From NCBI RefSeq assembly GCF_964218355.1, contig NZ_CAXPMC010000021.1, forward strand, positions 124,001-188,000: a stretch of 64,000 bases of DNA. Direction: 5' to 3'. Position numbers and translations under genes: made by a program. Source of the stretch: Ferrovibrio sp964218355 (lineage in GTDB: Bacteria; Pseudomonadota; Alphaproteobacteria; Ferrovibrionales; Ferrovibrionaceae). The notes under the pieces were generated by a model. The model ran no database searches, was not told the DNA's origin, and saw only the letters and a list, made by a program, of their open reading frames with translations. This document shows positions 34,607-42,251 of this stretch, piece by piece; position 1 is the first letter of the stretch, and each line of letters opens with the position of its first letter.

Positions 34607-35610
34607 GGCACGCCCTCCAGCGCGAAGGACTGCCTGTAAGCGGCGCAGGCTTCCTCGAAAATGTCGCGTACGATCTCGCCGGCGGGTTTGACGGCATGGA
34701 TCAGTCCGACGCTCTGGCCCGCGGGCAGAACGCCGTTATCGATGTCGCCCTCGATACGGCCGCGGATGGTGGCGGGCAAGCCGATCTCCTGCAGTTGCCG
34801 CGGATACGGGAGGATCTTGTCCTGATTATGATCCCAATAATTTGTGAAGCTGTTGCGCAGCATGCGCACGGTTTTGCCGCTATGGGCGCGGCTGATCACT
34901 GTACCCTCCTCGTCGCGCGCCACCAGCTCATTCTTGTAGTTTTCGTGCGCCCGGGCCTCCTCGGAGGCGATAAAGCGCGTCCCCATCCAAACACCGACGG
35001 CGCCGAAGGCAAGCGCGGCGAGCAGGCCGCGCCCATCGGCCAACCCGCCGCCGGCAATGACCGGAATCTTCACCGCCTGTGTTACCGCCGGCACCAGCGC
35101 CGCGGTGCCGACGCGGCCGACATGACCCCCGCCGTCACCACCCGACGCGATCAGCATGTCGACGCCCTGGGCTTCCAGCATCCGCGCCTGCCGCACATTG
35201 CCGACGACGCTCATGACGGTCATGCCGCGCTCGTGCGCCTCGTTGACCACGCCCAGCGGATTTCCGAGGCCGGAAATCAGCACCGGGGCGCGTTCCTCAA
35301 GGCTGACGGCGATCTGGTCCTGCACCTGCCGGGTATAGGTGATCGAGGCCTCATCATCGCCGGATACCTTGGCAAAAAGAATGTCGACGCCGAACGGCTT
35401 GTCGGTGCTGTCGCGGATCACCCGGATTTCACGGCGCAGCTCGTCGGCCGTCAGGTAGCCGGCGCCGATCACACCGAGACCGCCGGCGGCCGATACAGCG
35501 GCGGCCAAGCGCCCATAGGCAACCTGTCCCATGCCCGCCTGCATGATCGGATAGGCGATCCCGAGCCGGCGGCACAGGGCAGTGGATTGCAGGATCTGTT
35601 CGATTCTCAC
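34603..35610 (-). CDS. Nitronate monooxygenase-like FMN enzyme
   Basis: A 335-residue FMN barrel of the nitronate monooxygenase/2-nitropropane dioxygenase group: IAYPIMQAGMGQVAYGRLAA split over the first barrel strand, GLGVIGAGYLT, ASGGDGGGHVGRVGT, and AGGGLADGRGLLAALAFGA with GVWMGTRF. Relatives in catabolic clusters are often poorly characterised and may be enoyl-CoA reductases rather than true nitronate oxidases. Start GTG at 35610 follows GGGGGAG. It lies 21 bases past the dehydrogenase gene in the same operon. Confidence 0.86.
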   Translation of the reverse strand: MRIEQILQSTALCRRLGIAYPIMQAGMGQVAYGRLAAAVSAAGGLGVIGAGYLTADELRREIRVIRDSTDKPFGVDILFAKVSGDDEASITYTRQVQDQIAVSLEERAPVLISGLGNPLGVVNEAHERGMTVMSVVGNVRQARMLEAQGVDMLIASGGDGGGHVGRVGTAALVPAVTQAVKIPVIAGGGLADGRGLLAALAFGAVGVWMGTRFIASEEARAHENYKNELVARDEEGTVISRAHSGKTVRMLRNSFTNYWDHNQDKILPYPRQLQEIGLPATIRGRIEGDIDNGVLPAGQSVGLIHAVKPAGEIVRDIFEEACAAYRQSFALEGVP

Positions 35611-35631
35611 AGCAATATCTCCCCCGGGGGA

Positions 35632-36798
35632 CTAGTAGGATTTCGGCAGACCGAGGACTTTCTCGGCAATGAAGCTGAGGATCATCTCCCGGCTGACCGG
35701 CGCGATACGCGGGATCATCACCTCGCGCATGTAGCGTTCGACATGGAACTCCTTCGAGTAGCCGAAGCCGCCATGGGTCATAACAGCCTGGGTGCAGGCC
35801 TTAAATCCTGCTTCGGCACCGAGATACTTCGCCGCATTGGCCTCGGCGCCACAGGGTTTCCCGGCATCGTAGAGTTCGGCTGCGTGCAACATCATCAGGT
35901 TTGCCGCTTCCAGCTCCATCCAGTTCTCAGCCAGCGGGTGCTGGATTGCCTGGTTTTTGCCGATAGGGCGATTGAATACCACGCGCTCCTTGGCGTAGCG
36001 GGTGGCGCGGTTCAGCGCCGCACGGCCGAGGCCGATCGCCTCTGCGGCGAGCAGGATGCGCTCCGGATTGAGGCCCATGAGGATGTATTCGAAGCCACGG
36101 CCTTCCTCACCGATTCGGTCCTTGGCAGGTATTTCGAGGTCATCGATGAAGAACTGGTTCGAATCGATGCATTTTCGCCCCATCTTTTCGATCTCGCGCG
36201 CCTCGCAGCGGCTGCGGTCGAGATCGGTATAGAACAGCGAGATGCCGTCGGTGGGCTTGGCACATTGTTCGCGCGGTGTGGTGCGAGCGAGCAGGAACAA
36301 CTTTTCGGCCTTCTGGGCCAACGTGGTCCAGACTTTGCGCCCGTTCACGATGTAGCGATCGCCCTGTCGCGCCGCCTTGGTTTTGATGTTTGTGGTGTCC
36401 AGGCCGGCATCGGGCTCGGTGACGCCGAACGCCGCCATCACCTCGCCCCGGATGATCGGCGGCAGCATGCGACGCTTCTGCTCTTCGCTGCCGAATTTGA
36501 TGATGGTCTTGGGGGCGAAGACGTTCAGATGTACCGCCGAAGCACCGCTCATCCCCGCGCCCGATTCGGCGATCGCCTGCATCATGATGGCGCCTTCGGC
36601 GATACCTAAACCGGCGCCGCCGTATTCGGCCGGCATCGTCAGGCCGAGCCAGCCGCCATCGATTAGCGCCTGCCTGAAATCCTCCGGAAACACGCCATCC
36701 CGGTCGCGCGCCAGCCAGTAATCGTCGCCAAACTGGCTGCACAGCCGGAGAATCGTGTCGCGAATGGTTTCCTGGTCGGCGGTCAACCTGCCTGCCAC
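35632..36798 (-). CDS. Acyl-CoA dehydrogenase with base in an NPER motif (lead gene of operon)
   Basis: A 388-residue acyl-CoA dehydrogenase with FGVTEPDAGLDTTN, NGRKVWTTLAQKAEK, GLNPERILLAAEAIGLGR, and HGGFGYSKEFHVERYMREV. Like the gene at 17670, it lacks the C-terminal EGT motif (it reads IAPVSREMILSFIAEK), and the NPER Glu is the likely base. The frame is open far upstream to 37035, but GTG at 36798, preceded by GGGAGGAA, gives the normal N-terminus. Lead gene of the operon 36798-26610, with inverted-repeat operators just upstream. Confidence 0.88.
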   Translation of the reverse strand: MAGRLTADQETIRDTILRLCSQFGDDYWLARDRDGVFPEDFRQALIDGGWLGLTMPAEYGGAGLGIAEGAIMMQAIAESGAGMSGASAVHLNVFAPKTIIKFGSEEQKRRMLPPIIRGEVMAAFGVTEPDAGLDTTNIKTKAARQGDRYIVNGRKVWTTLAQKAEKLFLLARTTPREQCAKPTDGISLFYTDLDRSRCEAREIEKMGRKCIDSNQFFIDDLEIPAKDRIGEEGRGFEYILMGLNPERILLAAEAIGLGRAALNRATRYAKERVVFNRPIGKNQAIQHPLAENWMELEAANLMMLHAAELYDAGKPCGAEANAAKYLGAEAGFKACTQAVMTHGGFGYSKEFHVERYMREVMIPRIAPVSREMILSFIAEKVLGLPKSY

Positions 36799-36813
36799 TG
36801 TTTCCTCCCGGTT

Positions 36814-36848
36814 GTTCCAATAAATGAATGAAGTTCGTATATTGGAAT
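36814..36848. promoter_or_regulatory. Two IclR-type sites (RTTC-N8-GAAY) upstream of the operon
   Basis: GTTCCAATAAATGAAT at 36814-36829 and GTTCGTATATTGGAAT at 36833-36848 both fit RTTC-N8-GAAY. Together they form a perfect TTCCAATA/TATTGGAA inverted repeat (36815-36822 with 36840-36847). They lie 16-50 bases before the start at 36798, where a repressor would block transcription. A similar site lies in front of the IclR gene. Confidence 0.55.
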
Positions 36849-36946
36849 ACGCTAACCGAGCTCGACAACGGCTGTCAACGCCTTGCGAAGTGCCATTGAA
36901 AGGGCCGCGGCGGTCAGGCAAATAACCGGCGAGGGCAGGGATTAGG

Positions 36947-37771
36947 TTATTTGCTGCCAGGATATTGCCCGGTATAGCCGAGCATGCGGGACGCGCGCAG
37001 GCCAAAAACATGCGCGAGTTCGGCGAGCCGGTCATGGCGGGATTTCAGCCGGCCGATCGGCGCGGCGATGGAGAATACCGCAATCACCCGGTTGTCGCGG
37101 TCGAAAACAGGAGAGGCGACACCACCGGCGCCTTCAACAATCTCCTCATGGGAGGTGCTCATTCCCGTTGCCCTGATCGCGGCGAGCACACCAACCAGCT
37201 CCTCCGGATGCAGCCGACGCCCGCCATTGGGGAGTACCAGATCAGTCTCACGCAGATAGGCTTTGATCGCATCCGGCGGCTGAAAAGCGAGCAATGCCTT
37301 ACCGAACGCCGAGCAAAATAGCGGTCGCCGCGTGCCCACCAGCGACGAGAAGCGGATCGGACTGCTGCCTTCCACGATGTCGACATAGACGCCATGCCGG
37401 CGGTCATCACCCATCACGCCTAGCAGGGTCGTTTCGCCGCATTGCTCCATCATCTCGCGCAGGAGCGGATGCAGCTTGGCCGAGATGGAGGAATCCGGCG
37501 GTGTCCGCGCACTGATCAATGCGCCGAGCCAGAGCGCCTTGGCGCCGAGTTGGTATTGGCCTCCAACCTGCGTGACATAGCTGCCGGCCTCCAGCGAGCG
37601 CAGCAGATTGAGCAGACTGGTCTTCGGCGTCTGAAGCCGCGCGGCCAGCCGGGCAAGCGACAAACCCTCGGCGGTTGCAGCCAACGCCTCCAGCGCCTGC
37701 ATGACGCGCAACGGAGAGCGCGGGCCATCGGGCCGGGCAGCGGCATCGGAGTTAACTGTTGTGTCGTTCAT
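36947..37771 (-). CDS. IclR family transcriptional regulator
   Basis: A 274-residue IclR regulator: winged helix at about residues 20-80 (LRVMQALEALAA, LSLARLAARLQTPKTSLLNLL, YQLGAKALWLG) and a C-terminal effector domain with GTRRPLFCSAFGKALLAF and GGVASPVFDRDNRVIAVFSIAAP. It separates the leftward catabolic operon from the divergent TRAP receptor gene. Motif sites at 36814-36848 and 37785-37800 flank it on both sides, so it probably controls both units and itself in response to the transported acid. Confidence 0.9.
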   Translation of the reverse strand: MNDTTVNSDAAARPDGPRSPLRVMQALEALAATAEGLSLARLAARLQTPKTSLLNLLRSLEAGSYVTQVGGQYQLGAKALWLGALISARTPPDSSISAKLHPLLREMMEQCGETTLLGVMGDDRRHGVYVDIVEGSSPIRFSSLVGTRRPLFCSAFGKALLAFQPPDAIKAYLRETDLVLPNGGRRLHPEELVGVLAAIRATGMSTSHEEIVEGAGGVASPVFDRDNRVIAVFSIAAPIGRLKSRHDRLAELAHVFGLRASRMLGYTGQYPGSK

Positions 37772-37784
37772 ATTTTTGAATACA

Positions 37785-37800
37785 ATTCCATTATCGGAAC
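37785..37800. promoter_or_regulatory. IclR-type site in the iclR/TRAP receptor divergent promoter
   Basis: ATTCCATTATCGGAAC fits RTTC-N8-GAAY. It matches the reverse complement of the site at 36833-36848 at 13 of 16 positions. It lies 14 bases upstream of the IclR start and 94 bases before the TRAP receptor ATG. Confidence 0.55.
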
Positions 37801-37893
37801 AACACTACTGCTACCTGCAGCGTGTGAGCTGGATCATGCAGCCAGTCGAGGACCGAGCGCAACCAATTCGACGAGAGTGCAACCGGAGGAAAC

Positions 37894-38937
37894 ATGAAGA
37901 AAGTTCTAGGAATGCTGGTCCTTGCTGCAGTGGCAAGCACCACCTGTGCGGCCGGGATGGCCTTGGCGCAGGACGGCAAGAAGATAAATTTGCGGGTCGC
38001 AGACTCTTTCCCCACCGGCCATTTCATCCCGAAATACTCCACCTTGCCCTGGATGGAGCAGGTGACCAAGCGCACCAACGGGCAGGTCACATTCGAATAT
38101 TTCCCGGCCCAGCAGCTCGGCAAGGCGCCGGATCTGCTGAACCTGACCCAGAGCGGCGTCGCGGATATCGGCTATGTCGGGATGTCCTACGTGTCCGACA
38201 AGATGCCGCTCTCGGCCGTCGCGCAGCTGCCGGGCAGCTTCACCACGGCCTGCCAGGGCACCATGGCCTACTGGAAGCTCGCCAAGGGCGAGACGATGAA
38301 CAAGAATGAATTCGGCGCCAACAAGGTCAAGCCGCTTTTCGCCATCGTGCTGGAGCCTTACCAGATCTACACGGCGAACAAGGAAGTGCGCACCACGGAC
38401 GACGTGAAGGGGCTCAAGCTGCGCAGCACCGGTGGCGCGATGGACATCTTCACCCGCAAGATCGGCGCGATCCCGGTGCGCATGGCAGCGCCGGAAGTCC
38501 GCGAGTCGCTATCGCGCGGCACACTGGACGGATTGATCTTCCCGAATGAAAGCGTGCTGTCATATGACCTACAAAGCTTCGTGAAGTTCGGCACCAAGGG
38601 CGGCAACTTCGGCAGCTTCGTTGCCAGCTATGTGGTCGGCGACGCGGTCTGGAAGAAACTACCGAAAAACATTCAGACGATCATGCTGGAAGAAGGCGAA
38701 AAGGCCACGGCGCATATCTGCAAGGAAATCGATACCAATATCGAGAAAGCCCAGCAGCAGCTCGCTGCTGCCGGCGTGAAGTACCACACGATGACGCCAG
38801 CCGAGCGCAAGCCGTTCGAGGATGTCTCGGATGAAGTCGCCAAGGAATGGGCCGATGGTCTGGACAAGCGCGGCAAGCCGGGCAGCCAGGTGCTGAAGGG
38901 ATTCCGCGCCGCACTTGCCGAGTACAGCAAGAACTGA
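37894..38937 (+). CDS. TRAP transporter periplasmic receptor (DctP)
   Basis: A 347-residue substrate-binding protein. Residues 1-26 form a Sec signal peptide ending in an ALA-Q cleavage site. The mature part shows the DctP landmarks FEYFPAQQLGKAPDLL, KGLKLRSTGGAMDIF (with the Arg that binds the substrate carboxylate) and GTLDGLIFPNESV. It captures an organic acid for the permease pair at 28615-30446. The ATG follows a strong GGAGGA site. Transcribed away from the IclR gene and ended by a strong terminator, so it is its own unit, which allows receptor excess over permease. Confidence 0.92.
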   Translation: MKKVLGMLVLAAVASTTCAAGMALAQDGKKINLRVADSFPTGHFIPKYSTLPWMEQVTKRTNGQVTFEYFPAQQLGKAPDLLNLTQSGVADIGYVGMSYVSDKMPLSAVAQLPGSFTTACQGTMAYWKLAKGETMNKNEFGANKVKPLFAIVLEPYQIYTANKEVRTTDDVKGLKLRSTGGAMDIFTRKIGAIPVRMAAPEVRESLSRGTLDGLIFPNESVLSYDLQSFVKFGTKGGNFGSFVASYVVGDAVWKKLPKNIQTIMLEEGEKATAHICKEIDTNIEKAQQQLAAAGVKYHTMTPAERKPFEDVSDEVAKEWADGLDKRGKPGSQVLKGFRAALAEYSKN

Positions 38938-38960
38938 CCGGTTCGAAATACAGGGACAGA

Positions 38961-38988
38961 AAAGCCCTGGCCTATGCCAGGGCTTTTT
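38961..38988 (+). terminator. Rho-independent terminator after TRAP receptor gene
   Basis: AAAGCCCTGGC, loop CTAT, then GCCAGGGCTTTTT: a perfect 11-base stem ending in a T run, 24 bases past the stop codon. Confidence 0.93.
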
Positions 38989-39221
38989 ATTCTCGACGTT
39001 ATCCGGGTCAGAGAAATTGGTCAGCCGGAGCGCGAGGAGACTTTGTCCCGCGCCACCGGCCCGGCTGCCTCCGGATTCCGACCTGATCTATGCACTTGGC
39101 AGACCTGCCACCTGCTGGGCGAGGATGTGGTGCTGAGTACCTCTTCCAGCTCGGTCTCGACCGCGGGTCCAGCCAGCAGGACCTGACCTGCGTCGGAGAC
39201 GGCGTCCGGCCGACCGCAGCT

Positions 39222-39403
39222 ATGCGAGGAGAGTTTGAACGAGGCGACGCAGCACGTATCACTGGTCTTTCGGAGCGAACTGCACGGCGTATATTGAACG
39301 ATGTCGTCGATAGTGGCCTACTTGCATCGGAAACTCCGAAAGAACCAGTATCTCTTCGCTTTCCCGTTGAAACGCTGGATGTACTGTTTCCCCAGTTATT
39401 TCC
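39222..39403 (+). pseudogene. Fic-family protein, C-terminal remnant
   Basis: About 60 codons read MRGEFERGDAARITGLSERT, then a helix, ASETPKEPVSLRFPVETLD and VLFPQLFP. This is the winged-helix tail that ends many bacterial Fic (AMP-transferase) proteins, including the closing L-F-P-x-L-F-P. No Fic catalytic motif is found upstream, so only the tail remains. Its end runs straight into the transposase remnant. Confidence 0.65.
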
Positions 39404-39546
39404 TGACCAGCCGATGACACGCCGTGAGAACAGGTCGATGACCATGGCGAGATAGGCGAAGCCCTCCGTGGTCTTAATATAGGTAATGTAGGTCACCCAT
39501 GCGGTGTCCGGGACATCGACGTCAAACTGCCGGGCCAGGAGGCCTA
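39404..39546 (-). mobile_element. IS3-family transposase (orfB) fragment
   Basis: On the minus strand this reads LLARQFDVDVPDTAWVTYIT, then YIKTTEGFAYLAMVIDLF and SRRVIGWS, the start of the integrase core of IS3-family OrfB proteins. The family normally has WVTDITY at the first catalytic Asp; here it is WVTYITY, so the Asp is lost. Fewer than 50 codons remain and neither inverted-repeat end was found. A dead fragment wedged between two other gene remnants. Confidence 0.8.
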
Positions 39547-39547
39547 T

Positions 39548-39883
39548 GATCAGCTTCAGGCCGGATCGATTAAAGGCATCGCGGTGGGCTCGAAAGAGCG
39601 TAACCGCCGCCTCCCCGATCTGCCGACACTCAATGAGACAGCATTGCCCGGTTACGAGGCTGTCGTCTGGTACTCGCTGATGGCGCCGGCAAAACTGCCT
39701 GCGGATATCACAAGCCGGCTGAATCGTGCGATTACGAATATCGCTGCCGACCCCAAGTTCTCGACTCCCATCATCGAGCGCGGATACGACGTGATCCCGT
39801 CAACCCCCGAAGCGATGGCGGAGCGCGTCCGGGTCGAAAGCCGGCAATGGGCCGGCATCATCTCGGAACTGGACAAGAAGTGA
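39548..39883 (+). pseudogene. Bug/TctC-type receptor, C-terminal remnant
   Basis: The last ~112 codons of a tripartite tricarboxylate (Bug) receptor: LQAGSIKGIAVGSKERN, LPDLPTLNETALPGYEAVVW, YSLMAPAKLPADI, and a helix ending WAGIISELDKK. The first two thirds of the protein, including the signal peptide, are missing; the break coincides with the IS3 fragment. The remaining frame is intact to its stop, so the truncation may be fairly recent. A GTG at 39584 could in principle start a short product, but no function is expected. Confidence 0.8.
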
Positions 39884-39913
39884 TGCAGTCTCGCACCAAA
39901 CGCGGTTTTTGAC

Positions 39914-40696
39914 ATGTCCTCGGTACTATACGAACAGCTGGAAAAGACCGCGGTCATCACGTTGAACGCGCCGGAGAAACAGAATGCACTGTCCACGGCC
40001 ATGCGGACGGAGCTTCGGGACCTGCTGGATCAGGTCACGGCGGATGACGGAGTTCGCTCCATCATCCTGACTGGCGCCGGTAAACACTTCTGTTCCGGTG
40101 GCGACATTTCCGAAATGGGCGCATCCGACGGGGCTGTCGATCTCAGTCGCTCACGCCTGCGCATGGGCATTCTGCACGCCATTCTCCGCCATCTGGTTGC
40201 CGGCCCAAAACCGGTAGTGGCCTGCCTGCGCGGCAATGCCTTTGGCGGCGGTCTCTCGCTGGCCATGGCATGCGACTATGTGATTGCCGACAGCACCGGG
40301 AAACTGTGCGCCAGTTTCGCCAGGATTGGCCTGGTCGCCGATGTCGGCCTGCTGTGGACGTTGCCGCAACGTGTCGGGGCACGGATCGCCCGCAACCTTC
40401 TGCTCAGTGCAAATGTGGTCGAGGCCGATGAAGCCGGCAGGATTGGCCTTGTCGATATCGTAACTTCACCAGATGAGGCGATGGAGCAGGCGCTGCGCAA
40501 AAGCCGGGAATGGGAAGCCCTGGCGCCACTGTCGCATGCGGCGACCAAACTCGGTCTGGCACGTAGTTCCGGCACTGCGGAGCAGGCCATGGCATTTGAG
40601 TCGGACGTTCAGTCCGCGCTGTTCACCACTGCGGACCATATCGAGGCACGCAAGGCGTTCCTCGCAAAACGCAAACCGGTGTTTACCGGCCGCTAG
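39914..40696 (+). CDS. Enoyl-CoA isomerase-like crotonase (PaaG type)
   Basis: A 260-residue crotonase with HFCSGGDISEM and NAFGGGLSLAMACD. The two Glu positions of classical hydratases read Ser and a non-acidic residue. An Asp is kept in the segment IGLVADVGLLWTLPQRVG, the place where PaaG-type isomerases carry their single acidic catalyst. Double-bond isomerisation is therefore likelier than hydration. It starts 30 bases after the dead receptor gene and is followed at 61 bases by the alcohol dehydrogenase gene, probably in one transcript. Confidence 0.83.
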   Translation: MSSVLYEQLEKTAVITLNAPEKQNALSTAMRTELRDLLDQVTADDGVRSIILTGAGKHFCSGGDISEMGASDGAVDLSRSRLRMGILHAILRHLVAGPKPVVACLRGNAFGGGLSLAMACDYVIADSTGKLCASFARIGLVADVGLLWTLPQRVGARIARNLLLSANVVEADEAGRIGLVDIVTSPDEAMEQALRKSREWEALAPLSHAATKLGLARSSGTAEQAMAFESDVQSALFTTADHIEARKAFLAKRKPVFTGR

Positions 40697-40757
40697 AAAT
40701 CAGAAACCCGGTCATTGGCAGGCCGGGTCGCATATGAACCAGTCTGGGGAGAAAGAC

Positions 40758-41888
40758 ATGAAGATGAAGGCCGCCGTTCTGTACGATAACAATCTTCCGC
40801 GGCCTTTCCGCGACAGCAAGCCGCTGGTGATCGAAGAAGTGGACTTGGATCCGCCGGGGCCGGGTGAGGTTCTGGTCGAAATTCGTGCGGCAGGCCTGTG
40901 CCATTCCGACCTCTCCGCCATCAATGGCTCTCGCCCGCGTAAGCTTCCGTCCATCCCCGGTCACGAGGCCGCCGGTATCGTGCGAGAAGTTGGTCAGGGC
41001 GTGACCGGCGTCGCCGTCGGTGATCACGTCGTCACCATCGTTGTCACGACCTGCGGGAAATGCGGAAACTGCCTGAACGGACGGCCCAATCTTTGTGAAG
41101 CCACCAAAGAGGCGCGCGCGAATGGCACCCTGCAGACGGGCGCGCGGCGGCTGCATATCGGCAATACCCCGCTCAACCATTATTCCGGTCTCTCCATCTT
41201 CGCCCAGTATGCCGTCTGCTCCGAGCAGTCGCTGGTCCCGATTGCCAAGGACATCCCGTTCGAATTCGCCTCGCTATTCGGATGCGCCGTCGTCACCGGC
41301 GTGGGAGCGGTCATGAACACGGCCAAAGTCCCGGCCGGCGTCAGCGCCGCAGTGGTCGGCCTAGGCGGTGTCGGGCTGAGCGCCATCATGGGGCTGGTGG
41401 CAGTGGGAGCGCTTCCCATCGTCGCGGTGGATCCTATCCAAAGCAAACTCGACATGGCCCGCGCCCTGGGCGCCACTCATGCGGTCCAGGTCGCCGGCGA
41501 TAAATTCATCGATGAAATCCGCGATCTGACCAATGGTGGCGTGGAATTCGCGTTTGAAATGGCGGGATCGATTCCCGCCATGAACACCGCCTATGCGATC
41601 ACCCGTCGCGGCGGCACCACGGTCACGGCCGGCCTGCCCGATCTGAGCAAGAGCCTCGCCCTCAATCACTCCAGCATCGTCACCGAGGAGCGCACGGTCA
41701 AAGGCAGCTATATGGGCAGTTGCGTGCCCGGGCGGGATATCCCCAAATTCCTTGAGCTGTACAAGAACGCGAAGCTGCCAGTCGAAAAGCTGTACAGCCG
41801 CACGATCGGCTTCGACGAGATTAATGCCGCTTTCGACGAACTCGATTCCGGCAATACGATTCGCCAGGTGCTCAATCCGCACCTGTAA
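40758..41888 (+). CDS. Zinc-dependent alcohol dehydrogenase (MDR family)
   Basis: A 376-residue medium-chain dehydrogenase. Catalytic zinc ligands appear in AAGLCHSDLS and IPGHEAAG. The structural zinc lobe is CGKCGNCLNGRPNLC, and the NAD-binding glycine motif is VVGLGGVGLSA with an acidic residue at the second strand end (AVDP), which favours NAD over NADP. The layout resembles class III-like alcohol dehydrogenases of catabolic clusters. It could oxidise an alcohol released by retro-aldol or hydrolytic steps. ATG at 40758 follows GGGGAGAAAG. It converges on the DUF35 gene 12 bases away. Confidence 0.9.
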   Translation: MKMKAAVLYDNNLPRPFRDSKPLVIEEVDLDPPGPGEVLVEIRAAGLCHSDLSAINGSRPRKLPSIPGHEAAGIVREVGQGVTGVAVGDHVVTIVVTTCGKCGNCLNGRPNLCEATKEARANGTLQTGARRLHIGNTPLNHYSGLSIFAQYAVCSEQSLVPIAKDIPFEFASLFGCAVVTGVGAVMNTAKVPAGVSAAVVGLGGVGLSAIMGLVAVGALPIVAVDPIQSKLDMARALGATHAVQVAGDKFIDEIRDLTNGGVEFAFEMAGSIPAMNTAYAITRRGGTTVTAGLPDLSKSLALNHSSIVTEERTVKGSYMGSCVPGRDIPKFLELYKNAKLPVEKLYSRTIGFDEINAAFDELDSGNTIRQVLNPHL

Positions 41889-41900
41889 GGCAGCTTGCAG

Positions 41901-42251
41901 TCAGGGCCTGGTGAAATAGGGGATTGGCTGCCCGAGCGGACGCGACCATGTCAACCGGACACGGTCGCCGATCTGCAGGTCGCCATCCCCATGGGCCATC
42001 AGCCGGAAGCCTTCTGCTGCGTCGACCAGCACAATGGTATAGGGCACATGCGCCTTCCACTCCTTGGTCGGCGCGCGCGTCACCTTTGTCACGGCGAATA
42101 CGACACCGCGACCGCCGGCCTCGCGCATCGCGGCATCGCGGCTGCCGCAGCCGGGACAGAATTCGCGGGCGAAATACCAGACATGCCGGCATGTCCCGCA
42201 GCGCTGATAGGTCAAGCTCTCGGCACCTGAAACCCAGCCGGTCTGCTGCAT
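41901..42251 (-). CDS. Zn-ribbon OB-fold protein (DUF35)
   Basis: A 116-residue DUF35 protein. The rubredoxin-like zinc ribbon has four Cys (CGTC and CPGC, near residues 18, 21, 32 and 35), followed by an OB fold with GRGVVFAVTKV and DGDLQIGDRVRLTW. DUF35 proteins act as partners of thiolase-fold enzymes; in steroid side-chain breakdown the DUF35 part of ChsH2 binds the aldolase Ltp2. The neighbouring thiolase-like gene overlaps its start (TGATG), which supports such a complex. The ATG at 42251 is preferred over a GTG one codon earlier. Confidence 0.88.
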   Translation of the reverse strand: MQQTGWVSGAESLTYQRCGTCRHVWYFAREFCPGCGSRDAAMREAGGRGVVFAVTKVTRAPTKEWKAHVPYTIVLVDAAEGFRLMAHGDGDLQIGDRVRLTWSRPLGQPIPYFTRP

